A DNA stretch of 53,979 nucleotides from CAYLHX01 sp964383675 (GCA_964383675.1 CAYLHX010000007.1:1-53979), one strand, 5' to 3'; counted from the stretch's first letter, positions 8,241-15,951 are shown. The notes: generated by a model from the sequence alone, not told the origin. A program made the numbers and translations.

Positions 8241-9019
8241 GCAAGATAGCTTAAAACTTCCAGCAGATTAGGGTTGCCGTTATAGCCGAATAAACCTTTC
8301 AAAATTCCGCCAACAGCTCCGCTTTCATGCATCACAGGATAAACTCCTTCCTCAACAACTTCCGGATTTAAATCCCAGACATGTTCCTTTACTATCGGTA
8401 CCACACCGGCCTCCTGAAACTCATGCACACCGTGCGCAACCAAACCGGCTGCAAACAAAATCAAAAGCACACTGGTGAAGGTAAAAAACTTTCTAAGCGG
8501 CACCTTGGCAACTCCTTTAAACAAGATATAAGCCAAAATTATAGCAATCACCATTCCCAAAACCCCTCCGCTCAAAACACCAGAACTATCGGATTGCAAA
8601 AAAGCCGCCTGCAAAAATATCACTGTCTCAATCCCCTCGCGCGCCACACCGACAAAGGTAATAAACATAAGTCCGATATAGTGATCACGCTTTAAATGCG
8701 CCTCCATCTTATCTTCAAGATTTTTCTTGATATTTCTACGCTGAACCAGCATCCACAAAATCATCCAAGTTAAAAGACCGGCAGCAGTCAGCATCATCAC
8801 TCCCTCATAAATTTCTTCGGCTTTCCCCTCAAATCCGCCCAAAAAGCTCTGAAAAATAATCGCCAACAAAACGCTCAAGACTATACCGCCCAAAACCCCA
8901 TACCAGATATATTTTGCATGTTTGCCATTGGCGGTCTTCTTTAAATAAGCCAGCGCGATTCCCACAATTAAAGCCGCTTCCAAAGTTTCTCTTAGTGTAA
9001 TTAGCAGTGCCGCAGTCAT
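8165..9019 (-). CDS. FTR1-family iron permease
   Basis: Membrane permease for high-affinity iron uptake, 284 residues with about seven membrane segments. The two family motifs for iron passage are both present: R10-E-T-L-E14 in the first helix and R127-E-G-I-E131 in the fourth. No separate ferroxidase or EfeO partner is seen next to it. It is divergently transcribed from the DtxR-like gene, with a perfect 16-bp palindrome between them, so iron-dependent control is likely. The 76-bp tail-to-tail overlap with the FAD oxidase gene is unusual but leaves both proteins full length. Confidence 0.9.
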   Translation of the reverse strand: MTAALLITLRETLEAALIVGIALAYLKKTANGKHAKYIWYGVLGGIVLSVLLAIIFQSFLGGFEGKAEEIYEGVMMLTAAGLLTWMILWMLVQRRNIKKNLEDKMEAHLKRDHYIGLMFITFVGVAREGIETVIFLQAAFLQSDSSGVLSGGVLGMVIAIILAYILFKGVAKVPLRKFFTFTSVLLILFAAGLVAHGVHEFQEAGVVPIVKEHVWDLNPEVVEEGVYPVMHESGAVGGILKGLFGYNGNPNLLEVLSYLAYLIVIALAWWRIDSGARKFQDNPA

Positions 9020-9082
9020 GATAAAATCAATTTTAATGAATTAAACACCAGCAAACTTATTTGTTTTGATGCCAAAAGACAA

Positions 9083-9098
9083 GTTTTATATATAAAAC
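9083..9098. promoter_or_regulatory. Candidate DtxR-type operator
   Basis: The perfect 16-bp palindrome GTTTTATATATAAAAC lies in the gap between the FTR1 and DtxR-like genes. On the plus strand it overlaps a possible -10 (TTGATG-N17-TATATA, 9066-9094). Position and symmetry fit an iron-regulator site, but the sequence is simple and AT-rich. Confidence 0.4.
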
Positions 9099-9102
9099 AC
9101 AC

Positions 9103-9131
9103 TTTACATTACAGAGCATGAATTGTATTAT
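9103..9131 (+). promoter_or_regulatory. Promoter of the DtxR-like gene
   Basis: TTTACA (9103-9108), a 17-base spacer and TATTAT (9126-9131). Transcription would start near 9138, about 15 nt before the chosen ATG at 9153, which argues against the upstream in-frame TTG at 9123. Confidence 0.5.
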
Positions 9132-9152
9132 AACAATCCTAAAAAGCAAATC

Positions 9153-9665
9153 ATGCCACACACCACCTGGAAAGAATTCGGCAAGAATCCCCTTACTCAT
9201 AGCGGCGCCCACTATTTAATGGCCATCCAAGGACTTCTGGAAAGCCAAGGTTACGCCCGACTTTCAGACGTCGCCAAACGTCTAAAAATATCCAAGGGTA
9301 GTCTATCCACCTCTCTCAAGCCCTTAATCAGCAAAAAACTGATCATTGAAGACGAAAACAAACATCTTTCTCTTTCCAAAGCCGGACTGGAACAAGCTTC
9401 CCGCATCAAAAACACCTACTTTGTCGCAAAACACCTCTTTGGCAACATTTTGGAGGTCGATGATGAAATAGCCGAAGTTGACGCCTGTAAAATCGAACAT
9501 CTTTTAAGCCTGGAAAGCTCTACCGCCATGCTCAAATTGGTCAAAGCCCTGGAATACAATCCGGAATTATTGAAGGCCCTAAAAAAAGAGCTTAAAAAAC
9601 ACGAAAATTGCAGCACCACAGGCTGTAAAACCTGCCACAAAAACAAGTTCTGCCTGGAGGACTAA
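9153..9665 (+). CDS. DtxR/MntR-family metal-dependent regulator
   Basis: A 170-residue regulator. The N-terminal winged helix includes YARLSDVAKRLKISKGSLST and LSKAGLEQA. The dimerisation and metal-binding region follows, with DEIAEVDACKIEHLLSLES supplying acidic, cysteine and histidine ligands. The C terminus departs from the family: CSTTGCKTC then HKNKFC gives four cysteines in 15 residues instead of an SH3 domain. It is probably an iron sensor controlling the divergent FTR1 permease and itself. Start chosen at ATG 9153, since the promoter lies over the earlier TTG. Confidence 0.85.
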   Translation: MPHTTWKEFGKNPLTHSGAHYLMAIQGLLESQGYARLSDVAKRLKISKGSLSTSLKPLISKKLIIEDENKHLSLSKAGLEQASRIKNTYFVAKHLFGNILEVDDEIAEVDACKIEHLLSLESSTAMLKLVKALEYNPELLKALKKELKKHENCSTTGCKTCHKNKFCLED

Positions 9666-9733
9666 AATTACAAATCTTTACTAATAGGAGCAAAACGGTC
9701 TATTATTAGACACTAGCCTTGTTCAATTTGCTT

Positions 9734-10693
9734 ATGGCAGGAAACCCACCACTAGTACCAGAAGCACGTTTGGAAGAACTTCAAGTAGCTCTTGAAGCAG
9801 CTATTGAAGAAACCCCAAGCGCGGAACTCCCCCCCAGACTTCACATTCCGGGACTAGTCAGAGCCTGCCTAAACGGCGAGCATATAGTAATAAATTCGGA
9901 TGATGATTTACGAAAAGCTCCCGCAACCTCTCCCATGGGAATCGTGCATTCTCTTTTGGAAGACCTAAAATTAGCTCCACGAATGCTGGGAAACATCGCC
10001 CTCTTTCACGCCCGCAGAAAAATCGAACAAGCCCTGGATGTAACTTTCGAAGAAGTAAGCCCCCATGAACCGGCCTGGCTTGTCGGTCCCGGATATTTCG
10101 GACCCAATGGCTATATGGAAACAATTCAAGCCGCTCTCCCCTGGAAAAAAATCACTCATCCCAGCTTTGAAAACCTAAGGCCCCGCGGACGCATCAAACG
10201 CGACGCAAATCACTACGCCAACCTCACTCGCAAACGCCAAGCTCCCACCGGAGCCCTTTTTCATAGCCGCGGCGGCCCCATCATTCTAAACACTCTTTTA
10301 CAACTGCAAGAAGAGGGCCAAGACGACAAACTCGGCGCCATAATTTTAGTATCCCCCATTTCACACGGCGTCCGTGATGAGGTAACCAGCTTTATAAGAC
10401 ACATTCCCAGCAGAACCATTCGTGAGATGTGTCCGGGCAGCGATGCTCTTACCACCTGGCAACGACTCAGTCCCGAAAATCGCGAAAAAGTGGTTATCAT
10501 CCTGCCGCAAGACGGAGATCAGTTTGTTTCAAAAGAAAGAGCTCGTGTCAGCGGTGGCACTCTGGTTTTAACACGCAGCAGAGACGGCCACTTACAACAG
10601 TGCCTGGATGAGCAATGTCTAACCTTTAAGACAGTAAAAATAGTAGGAACCGAAATTTCACGCGCGCTCGAAGCAAACTATTTCAACAATTAA
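9734..10693 (+). CDS. Probable alpha/beta hydrolase
   Basis: A 319-residue protein without a signal peptide. I infer an alpha/beta hydrolase fold from three spaced motifs: a nucleophile-elbow-like ALFHSRGGPIILNTL, a strand GAIILVSPISHG, an acid turn IILPQDGDQFVS, and a late histidine in SRDGHLQQC. The elbow is HSRGG rather than the usual GxSxG. The N-terminal 130 residues are unassigned. A TTG at 9719 in frame is an alternative start; TTTACT-N18-TATTAT at 9677-9706 may be its promoter. The 3' end overlaps the converging DUF3352 gene by 4 bp. The substrate is unknown. Confidence 0.5.
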   Translation: MAGNPPLVPEARLEELQVALEAAIEETPSAELPPRLHIPGLVRACLNGEHIVINSDDDLRKAPATSPMGIVHSLLEDLKLAPRMLGNIALFHARRKIEQALDVTFEEVSPHEPAWLVGPGYFGPNGYMETIQAALPWKKITHPSFENLRPRGRIKRDANHYANLTRKRQAPTGALFHSRGGPIILNTLLQLQEEGQDDKLGAIILVSPISHGVRDEVTSFIRHIPSRTIREMCPGSDALTTWQRLSPENREKVVIILPQDGDQFVSKERARVSGGTLVLTRSRDGHLQQCLDEQCLTFKTVKIVGTEISRALEANYFNN

Positions 10694-12471
10694 TCCTCTT
10701 CTTTTTCAAGCTCCACAACAGCCAAAACCGATTCGGACATCAAAACATCTCCCTCCATATAGTTAACACCCATCATATATTTCATAGTTTTAAACAGCCT
10801 CGCAACTTCTTGATAAGTCGCCAAGTCTTCCTGAGTCATTACGCCAAAACTTTGAGCGATAGCAACATACTTATCCGCTATGTTGAAGAGTGGCTCTATA
10901 CTGCCATAAGAAACGGTGAAACCGCTATCCATCACCTCACCCTGCGCCTCCTCAAATATCTCATTTTCCGCCAAGACATCCTCTCCGTAAACTTCAGTTA
11001 AGTTGGGATAAAAAGCCAAAACAAAAGTCTCTTCATCAATCAAACCGTAATAAAATTCAAGCGGTTGACTCGTTAATGCCGGCAAAAAGGCCAAACTCGC
11101 AGAGTTAGTAGAAGATACATCTTCCCAACTAAGGCTCACTTTATGCAAATCACCTTCGGTAGACTGTTTTAGCAGCCCTTTTTCTTCACCAAGTTGCGCG
11201 GTAGCAAAATCATCAAACAAAACAATTGCATCTTCCAGCGTTTGGTCCAAAGAAGACGTAACCTTTTGAGCAACCGCCTGAGCCTCTTCGCTATTGCCAA
11301 CATCCAGGAACATAGAGAAAGTAGGATAATAATTGCCCACATCATGCATGGCGAAAGCGAAAGGTGAGTTCAAAAAGAGCTGAGCTTCTTGCTCTTCAAC
11401 GCCAAAATACTCCGCCACGACTTTAGCACCGTCTGTTTCTGCAACCAAAAGTTCACCTCCCGTCCCTTGTGCAACCGAATTATATCCGCTGGAAAATCCC
11501 GTAATAAAAGCCGACAAATAAGTTTCGGCACTGCCTTGTTCAACGTAAAAAATAACACCCTCACCCGGCACTCTGTTTATCAGATCAAGAGTGTAATCGG
11601 GATTAAGATAACCCAAAGTGGCCAAAGGATCTTCTCCCTTAAGTAAACTTTTACTCATGGTTCGAATCCCAATATCGTCAGCGGTAAAGAAAACATACAT
11701 GTCACCGAAAGCCTCCATTGAAGCGGCAAACTCCGCGCCCCACTCGGCATAAAGATCATCAAAAACCGAACCAACTCCTTCCGCGTCAACATAAACATAA
11801 CCCAAATAAGATTCATCCTGGATATTCTCGGCAAAATCGTCATTATCATTAAATCCCGAACCACTTTCCAAACGCGCCACAGCTTGATCACGAGCTTCAG
11901 CCGTATTGGTCAAAACGAAAACATCTTGGTAACGCACCAAATAGGAATCATCAGCTTCATCGGTCCAATAAACCTTGCCGCCATCTGCTTCTCGGGAACA
12001 GTTGGTCCGGTCATCACAATCTTCCGGCATCGATAAATCGATCAACTCTTCAACCTTATCGGCCTGCGCAAACTTTCCAACAAAATAAACCTGCTGATCT
12101 GAGGAGAGATACTCATCAAAATTAGCACCTAGCTCCAATCCCTCAACGCTGAGTCCCAAAACTATCTTCCAATCATCGGCAAAAACCTCCTTAGCCAAAG
12201 CACTCATCTCTCCCTTCTCTTCATCCATAGAAAATTCCGCCTCGATTTCAGATAAAAGTTTATCGGTAAGTTCAGTTTCAGGAAATCTTTCCTTCAACTC
12301 TTTAAAAGCACCAACTTGATCATTTTGCGAATAATCCACAGCCACTACCACCGGCATGTCCGCCGGCAAAGCCGCCTCGGGCATCATATCGTCACCGACC
12401 ACGGAACTACATGCGGAAAGACCAAGTAAAACAGTCGCCAAAAAAGCAAAGTTAATTTTTCTCATTTTCAT
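10690..12471 (-). CDS. DUF3352-like lipoprotein
   Basis: A 593-residue secreted protein with a lipoprotein signal: LGLSAC places the lipidated cysteine at position 21. The mature part opens with LPADMPVVVAVDYSQND, typical of DUF3352 proteins, and continues with long alternating strand/helix repeats rich in Asp and Glu (for example LGYLNPDYTLDLINRVPGEGV). The family is common in cyanobacteria and candidate phyla but has no known activity. It probably sits on the outer face of the cell membrane. The next gene upstream on this strand is rpmG, separated by a terminator. Confidence 0.7.
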   Translation of the reverse strand: MKMRKINFAFLATVLLGLSACSSVVGDDMMPEAALPADMPVVVAVDYSQNDQVGAFKELKERFPETELTDKLLSEIEAEFSMDEEKGEMSALAKEVFADDWKIVLGLSVEGLELGANFDEYLSSDQQVYFVGKFAQADKVEELIDLSMPEDCDDRTNCSREADGGKVYWTDEADDSYLVRYQDVFVLTNTAEARDQAVARLESGSGFNDNDDFAENIQDESYLGYVYVDAEGVGSVFDDLYAEWGAEFAASMEAFGDMYVFFTADDIGIRTMSKSLLKGEDPLATLGYLNPDYTLDLINRVPGEGVIFYVEQGSAETYLSAFITGFSSGYNSVAQGTGGELLVAETDGAKVVAEYFGVEEQEAQLFLNSPFAFAMHDVGNYYPTFSMFLDVGNSEEAQAVAQKVTSSLDQTLEDAIVLFDDFATAQLGEEKGLLKQSTEGDLHKVSLSWEDVSSTNSASLAFLPALTSQPLEFYYGLIDEETFVLAFYPNLTEVYGEDVLAENEIFEEAQGEVMDSGFTVSYGSIEPLFNIADKYVAIAQSFGVMTQEDLATYQEVARLFKTMKYMMGVNYMEGDVLMSESVLAVVELEKEED

Positions 12472-12485
12472 AGGATTTAGAAGAT

Positions 12486-12516
12486 AACAAGCAAACCGAC
12501 TTTATCAAAAAGTCGG
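12486..12516 (-). terminator. Rho-independent terminator after rpmG
   Basis: On the minus strand CCGACTTT, a 5-nt loop and AAAGTCGG form an 8-bp stem, followed by TTTGCTTGTT. It separates rpmG from the lipoprotein gene. Confidence 0.6.
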
Positions 12517-12537
12517 CTAATTAACAACCAATTACCT

Positions 12538-12717
12538 TTAATTACCCTTCTTGGTATCTTTTCTCTTATGCTCAGCATGCTGTCTGCATTTTGGACAGAA
12601 CTTGCTTAGAGATTTTGTGATCTCATCATTTCTGCGTTTATCGTAATAGGAAATATAATTTCCTCTGTTACAATCGGCGCAGAACCATGTACAATACTGA
12701 CTTTTTCCTTTTGCCAT
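12538..12717 (-). CDS. rpmG: Ribosomal protein bL33
   Basis: A 59-residue protein of the large ribosomal subunit. It has the zinc-ribbon form with four cysteines, WFCADC (13, 16) and FCPKC (41, 44), and the family core NRGNYISYYDKRRN and CRQHAEHKRK. The start is MAKGK at 12717; the frame is open further upstream, but the extra residues do not belong to the family. A clear promoter lies 27 bp upstream. Confidence 0.93.
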   Translation of the reverse strand: MAKGKSQYCTWFCADCNRGNYISYYDKRRNDEITKSLSKFCPKCRQHAEHKRKDTKKGN

Positions 12718-12743
12718 GTGAATAAAAAGTTTAAAGCAAAAGG

Positions 12744-12771
12744 ATTCTATACGATTTTGTTGAATTGTCAA
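12744..12771 (-). promoter_or_regulatory. Promoter of rpmG
   Basis: Minus-strand TTGACA (12771-12766), a 16-base spacer and TAGAAT (12749-12744). It is back to back with the promoter facing the tRNA-Thr leader. Confidence 0.65.
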
Positions 12772-12792
12772 ACTTTAGTTTTTTGTGACAGT

Positions 12793-12824
12793 TTGACTTG
12801 CATCAAAAACCGCATTTATATAAA
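12793..12824 (+). promoter_or_regulatory. Promoter of the tRNA-Thr transcript
   Basis: TTGACT (12793-12798) followed after 18 bases by TATATA (12817-12822); TATAAA at 12819 is an alternative. Transcription would start about 125 nt before the tRNA. Confidence 0.45.
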
Positions 12825-12848
12825 ATGCATCGCGAACAGATAAAAGTT

Positions 12849-12934
12849 TTGGAGAACCCTCTTTCTAACAGAAGAGGTAGTATCCAAGCTGTCCGAGTTT
12901 AAATCGGGCAGCCAAAAATCGGCTTGAAAAAGCC
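12849..12934 (+). ncRNA. Structured leader before tRNA-Thr, three hairpins
   Basis: Three neighbouring stem-loops. First: TTGGA (12849-12853) with TCCAA (12883-12887), enclosing CCTCTT/AAGAGG. Second: a 9-bp stem at 12888-12896/12904-12912 with one G-T pair and loop GTTTAAA. Third: GGCTT-GAAA-AAGCC (12921-12934). They lie between the promoter and tRNA-Thr. I recognise no known family. A 24-codon ORF from ATG 12825 runs through the first two hairpins and stops in the loop of the second, but it is probably chance. Confidence 0.35.
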
Positions 12935-12955
12935 CCACAGAAATCGGTTCAACAG

Positions 12956-13030
12956 GCCGCAGTAGCTCAGGGGTAGAGCACGTCCATGGTAAGGACGGGG
13001 TCACGGGTTCAATTCCCGTCTGCGGCTCCA
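12956..13030 (+). tRNA. tRNA-Thr (GGT)
   Basis: Complete cloverleaf. The acceptor stem GCCGCAG/CTGCGGC pairs over 7 bp, the D arm is GCTC/GAGC, the anticodon stem CGTCC/GGACG has loop ATGGTAA (anticodon GGT, reading ACC/ACT), and the T arm ACGGG/CCCGT has loop TTCAATT. The discriminator is T, followed by encoded CCA at 13028-13030. Confidence 0.95.
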
Positions 13031-13041
13031 TTTAGTAGCGA

Positions 13042-13161
13042 GATTTCCGGTCCGGAGCGTAACCAAAACGAACTCCGTGAGTTTTCGGTGAAGCGAAGGA
13101 CGCTGATCAAGAAAAATATCGCCGGCCAGGCGAAGATTTTTCGTAGATCAGCGAGGAAATC
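13042..13161. repeat. Large inverted-repeat element after tRNA-Thr
   Basis: A long imperfect hairpin. CGCTGATC (13101-13108) pairs with GATCAGCG (13146-13153), enclosing GAAAAAT-A-TCGCC paired with GGCGA-AG-ATTTTTC and a 5-nt loop. An outer pair GATTTCC (13042-13048)/GGAAATC (13155-13161) and a small inner hairpin CGAACTC/GAGTTTTCG extend it. There is no T-run, so it is not a classical terminator. It could be a small palindromic mobile element or an unrecognised RNA. No protein-coding gene is seen in 13031-13269. Confidence 0.45.
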
Positions 13162-13225
13162 CCTATTGAAGTTCTAAAACATGACAAATTTCGCTGAAAG
13201 TTGAGCGGACCCCATTGAGCATCAT

Positions 13226-13255
13226 CCAAAAGTTCTCCCCGGGGACAACTTTTGG
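13226..13255. repeat. 24-bp direct repeat, copy 1, within a 30-bp palindrome
   Basis: The first 24 bases (13226-13249) recur exactly at 13988-14011. Here they form part of an almost perfect 30-bp palindrome centred on CCCCGGGG (13237-13244), with only the central C/C pair mismatched. It lies just after the 3' end of the GNAT gene. Confidence 0.75.
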
Positions 13256-13269
13256 TAAATTCCCCTATC

Positions 13270-13770
13270 TCACCCATTCAAATCAAACAACATTTCAACA
13301 GTGCTACTATCATCCTCAATTTCTCCACCAACAACTACAAAACCGTTCTTTTGATAAAATTCTACAACCCAAGGTTTCGAATCCACCAAAATAAATCTAC
13401 ACGCAACAAACTTATTAATAACTTTAGCTAATTGCACAATTGAGGCTATCGCTGCTGAACCGATTCTTTGCCCTCTTAACTTTTTGTCTATCAAAAGCCT
13501 ACCAATCTTTAAGGCCGGATGAGGAAAAGTGGCCACTCTTTTTTCGTCATACAAGTCAGGAGCTTCAATGGAAGACATGGCTACAGCATAGTAACCTAAG
13601 AAATTATTGCCTTCATCGAAAAGTGATTTAATAGTTGTGACTCTCCCATCAACAAACTTTTTTGCACGCTTGTTTAAAAAATCAACCAACGGCTTATCAC
13701 GCTGATCATATTCAAAATCAGAACCAATTTTTTCTCCATTCCAATCTCTAAATCTTACTACTCTAGACAT
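13270..13770 (-). CDS. GNAT acetyltransferase, possible toxin
   Basis: A 166-residue GNAT-fold protein. The acetyl-CoA pyrophosphate loop is LRGQRIGSAA, preceded by the strand ALKIGRLLIDKK. The C-terminal strand-helix is CRFILVDSKPWVVEFYQKNGF. This arrangement resembles GNAT toxins such as TacT/AtaT, which acetylate aminoacyl-tRNA, although ordinary acetyltransferases share it. Its start overlaps a 60-residue upstream gene by 13 bp, as expected for a toxin-antitoxin pair, and the pair is bracketed by a 24-bp direct repeat. Toxin activity is inference. Confidence 0.7.
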   Translation of the reverse strand: MSRVVRFRDWNGEKIGSDFEYDQRDKPLVDFLNKRAKKFVDGRVTTIKSLFDEGNNFLGYYAVAMSSIEAPDLYDEKRVATFPHPALKIGRLLIDKKLRGQRIGSAAIASIVQLAKVINKFVACRFILVDSKPWVVEFYQKNGFVVVGGEIEDDSSTVEMLFDLNG

Positions 13771-13940
13771 ATATAATCTTCACTTTCAAGACGATCAGCT
13801 TTAGCCAAAATTTCCCTTCTTTTTTCATTCAACTCCTTTGAAGGTTTATTCTTCCCCTCAAGATAATCAACAAACCAAGCTGCACGCTTTCCTTGAAGAG
13901 TTACAGGAGCAAATGGGCCTTTTTTCTTTTGCATGGTCAT
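13758..13940 (-). CDS. Small basic protein, possible antitoxin to the GNAT
   Basis: A 60-residue, highly charged protein that I do not recognise. It starts with basic residues (MTMQKKKGPF), then VTLQGKRAAWFVDYLEGKNKPSKELN and a helical C-terminal part rich in Glu/Lys. It is too short and too different to be called a known DUF1778 antitoxin. Overlap with the GNAT start and position upstream argue for an operon partner. Confidence 0.5.
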   Translation of the reverse strand: MTMQKKKGPFAPVTLQGKRAAWFVDYLEGKNKPSKELNEKRREILAKADRLESEDYICLE

Positions 13941-13987
13941 AGGTGATTAGTGCTGAGAATAGTAACCATTTTTACATTAAATTTCAA

Positions 13988-14011
13988 CCAAAAGTTCTCC
14001 CCGGGGACAAC
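13988..14011. repeat. 24-bp direct repeat, copy 2
   Basis: Identical over 24 bases to 13226-13249, but without the right arm of the palindrome. With copy 1 it brackets the GNAT/small-protein pair. Confidence 0.75.
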
Positions 14012-14019
14012 CTCCCCCC

Positions 14020-14310
14020 TCAAACATCCCGAATCTTCTTTCTGGCATCTGTCAGGTCTTCTTCAAACTGGATGACACGACGCCCCATTAGGTCGGCCTG
14101 TTCGGGAAAATCTTCTTGAGCGATATCTTCAGACTTATCCAGCCAGGACTCCAGATATTCATAATCGCGAAAGAGACCACGTAGAACATCTTCATGATAG
14201 GACTGGCGCTCGCTGTCACCGCGCTCCATGTCGTCCTGAAGTACCGAGAGCTCGCGCCCAAACCCTCTAATCTTCTTTTCCAAATCACGCAAAAAGTTTT
14301 CCCTTCCCAT
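14020..14310 (-). CDS. Small hypothetical coiled-coil protein
   Basis: A 96-residue, strongly charged, mostly helical cytosolic protein (MGRENFLRDLEKKIRGFGREL, then long acidic helices ending DARKKIRDV). No family recognised. It lies 22 bp downstream of the C39-like protease gene on the same strand and is probably co-transcribed with it. Confidence 0.6.
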   Translation of the reverse strand: MGRENFLRDLEKKIRGFGRELSVLQDDMERGDSERQSYHEDVLRGLFRDYEYLESWLDKSEDIAQEDFPEQADLMGRRVIQFEEDLTDARKKIRDV

Positions 14311-14332
14311 ATTATATTGATTAAAAATTTGA

Positions 14333-15181
14333 TTAATTACTCAAAATCACCATCGCCCGCTGACCATACAAAATCCCCTCCTTGGAGCCTGTCCAGTCGT
14401 GCATGGCATTTTCGATTGTATCATAAGAATAATGATAGTGGGCACCCTGACTGGTTCCCGGATCATGCGTGATAAAGCCATCTTGATCATAACCAACCAC
14501 CACAATCATATGATAAGGCGGTCCGGCACCGGTGAAATTGGGATTTCCCAACAGTTGACCAGCCACCGGCAAAATCACCGGATAACCGGAAAACAGCAAC
14601 TCTTTCATTTTTGCGCTTGTCACCTCATCACCATAATAAACTTCGGCATTCATGTCGTAAACTCTCTGAGCAATCGCCGCCGCCTCCGCGGCATTCACGT
14701 CAACTTTATAGCCATTTTCCTCCTCCCAATCCACCAGCTCCACAATCTGTTCATCCACGCTATCGGCACTCAAACTCTCCGTGCCTTGCCAATAATGATA
14801 AACCATAATTAAAGAAGCCTCTTCGCACGCCTCCTGGTAAGGCATATCCCAATTACCATTCGGCGCTTGCGCGGCAAAAGGAACCTCTAAAAGATAGCTG
14901 GTTGGTAGTTCTATCGAGCTTGGCTGCTCTGTTTGGTCGGCATAAGAGCCATTTTCCGACTGACCGGCACTTTGCGGACTCCTCTCGATACTTTGCTGCT
15001 CACTTGGTGCTGCGCCGCCGCTAAAAAAATCCTTGATAATCGAAACCAGTCCGGTACCTTGCTGACTTTCAGGAGCCACCTCCCCATTTGAGTTATTCTC
15101 ACTGATCAGGGCCATGGCGATCAACAAAACCGTCAACAGCAAAGTAACTCCCGTTGCCCAAGATGTAAAATTTCGTGCCAT
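14333..15181 (-). CDS. Membrane-anchored C39-like cysteine peptidase
   Basis: A 282-residue protein with an N-terminal membrane anchor (residues about 9-27), a Ser/Gln/Glu-rich linker to about residue 93, and an extracytosolic peptidase C39_2-like domain. The domain opens with LEVPFAAQAPNGNWDMPYQ and the catalytic cysteine is C119 in QEACEEASL. The catalytic histidine lies in GPPYHMIVVVGYD and an aspartate in ITHDPGTS. Such proteins are very common in candidate phyla; the substrate is unknown. It is divergent from ung. Confidence 0.85.
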   Translation of the reverse strand: MARNFTSWATGVTLLLTVLLIAMALISENNSNGEVAPESQQGTGLVSIIKDFFSGGAAPSEQQSIERSPQSAGQSENGSYADQTEQPSSIELPTSYLLEVPFAAQAPNGNWDMPYQEACEEASLIMVYHYWQGTESLSADSVDEQIVELVDWEEENGYKVDVNAAEAAAIAQRVYDMNAEVYYGDEVTSAKMKELLFSGYPVILPVAGQLLGNPNFTGAGPPYHMIVVVGYDQDGFITHDPGTSQGAHYHYSYDTIENAMHDWTGSKEGILYGQRAMVILSN

Positions 15182-15273
15182 TTTCCTTTGGTTACCTCTA
15201 TTATTTAGTACGTGCGAGCATGGAAAATGTTACAAACAAGTCGCCACATACACATACACAACGCAGCCAAAAA

Positions 15274-15282
15274 TGCTATAAT
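15274..15282 (+). promoter_or_regulatory. Extended -10 of ung, leaderless start
   Basis: TGC-TATAAT, with only six bases (CCAACC) before the ATG at 15289. The predicted transcription start falls on the A of ATG. No good -35 is visible, as is usual for extended -10 promoters. Confidence 0.6.
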
Positions 15283-15288
15283 CCAACC

Positions 15289-15951
15289 ATGGAAGTCAAA
15301 ATACACCCCTCTTGGAAAGCGGTATTAAAAGACCAATTTGAAAAACCTTACTTTCAGGAGCTGGCGCAATTTGTAAAACAGGAATATCAAGAAGGGCAAA
15401 TCTATCCACCACCTAAAGAGATCTTTAGGGCCTTTGATCTCTGCCCTTTTGATCAGCTGAAAGTTGTCTTACTGGGGCAAGACCCCTATCACGGCCCCAA
15501 ACAGGCCAATGGCATGGCCTTTGCCGTACACGAAGGCCTGCGCACTCCACCCTCTCTGCAAAATATCTTTAAAGAGATTCAGAGCGACTTAAATAGGCCA
15601 CCAAATGCCACCACCAATCTTGAAAACTGGGCAAAAGATGGAGTCCTCCTACTTAATGCAACCTTAACCGTAAGAGCCGGTCAGGCCGGATCGCATCAAA
15701 ACAAGGGTTGGGAGACCTTCACCGATGCCGTCATTGAGACAATTTCGGAGAAAAAAGAAAACATTGTCTTTCTGCTTTGGGGCAAATACGCCCAGGCCAA
15801 AGAAATCCTGATCGACAGTTCCAAACATCTGATTTTAAAAGCTCCCCACCCCTCACCTTTTTCAGCGGACAGAGGTTTTTTCGGCTGCAAACATTTCAGT
15901 AAAACCAATAAATATTTAGCAAGCAAAAAACTGCAACCGATAAGCTGGTAG
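15289..15951 (+). CDS. ung: Uracil-DNA glycosylase, family 1
   Basis: Base-excision repair enzyme that removes uracil from DNA; 220 residues, the normal size. The catalytic water-activating loop is GQDPYHGPKQANGMAF with D65 and H68, and the DNA-intercalation loop is HPSPFSADRGFFGC. The frame is open upstream to 15175, but the strong -10 ends six bases before ATG 15289, which fixes the start. Confidence 0.96.
   Translation: MEVKIHPSWKAVLKDQFEKPYFQELAQFVKQEYQEGQIYPPPKEIFRAFDLCPFDQLKVVLLGQDPYHGPKQANGMAFAVHEGLRTPPSLQNIFKEIQSDLNRPPNATTNLENWAKDGVLLLNATLTVRAGQAGSHQNKGWETFTDAVIETISEKKENIVFLLWGKYAQAKEILIDSSKHLILKAPHPSPFSADRGFFGCKHFSKTNKYLASKKLQPISW

Noticed and set aside
11650..11690. GGTTCGAATCCC sequence resembling a tRNA T arm
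   Set aside because: It lies inside the DUF3352 gene and no acceptor or anticodon stem can be formed around it.
12816..13031. Minus-strand open frame of 71 codons over the tRNA
   Set aside because: It runs antisense through tRNA-Thr and its leader; this type of frame is a frequent false call at tRNA genes.
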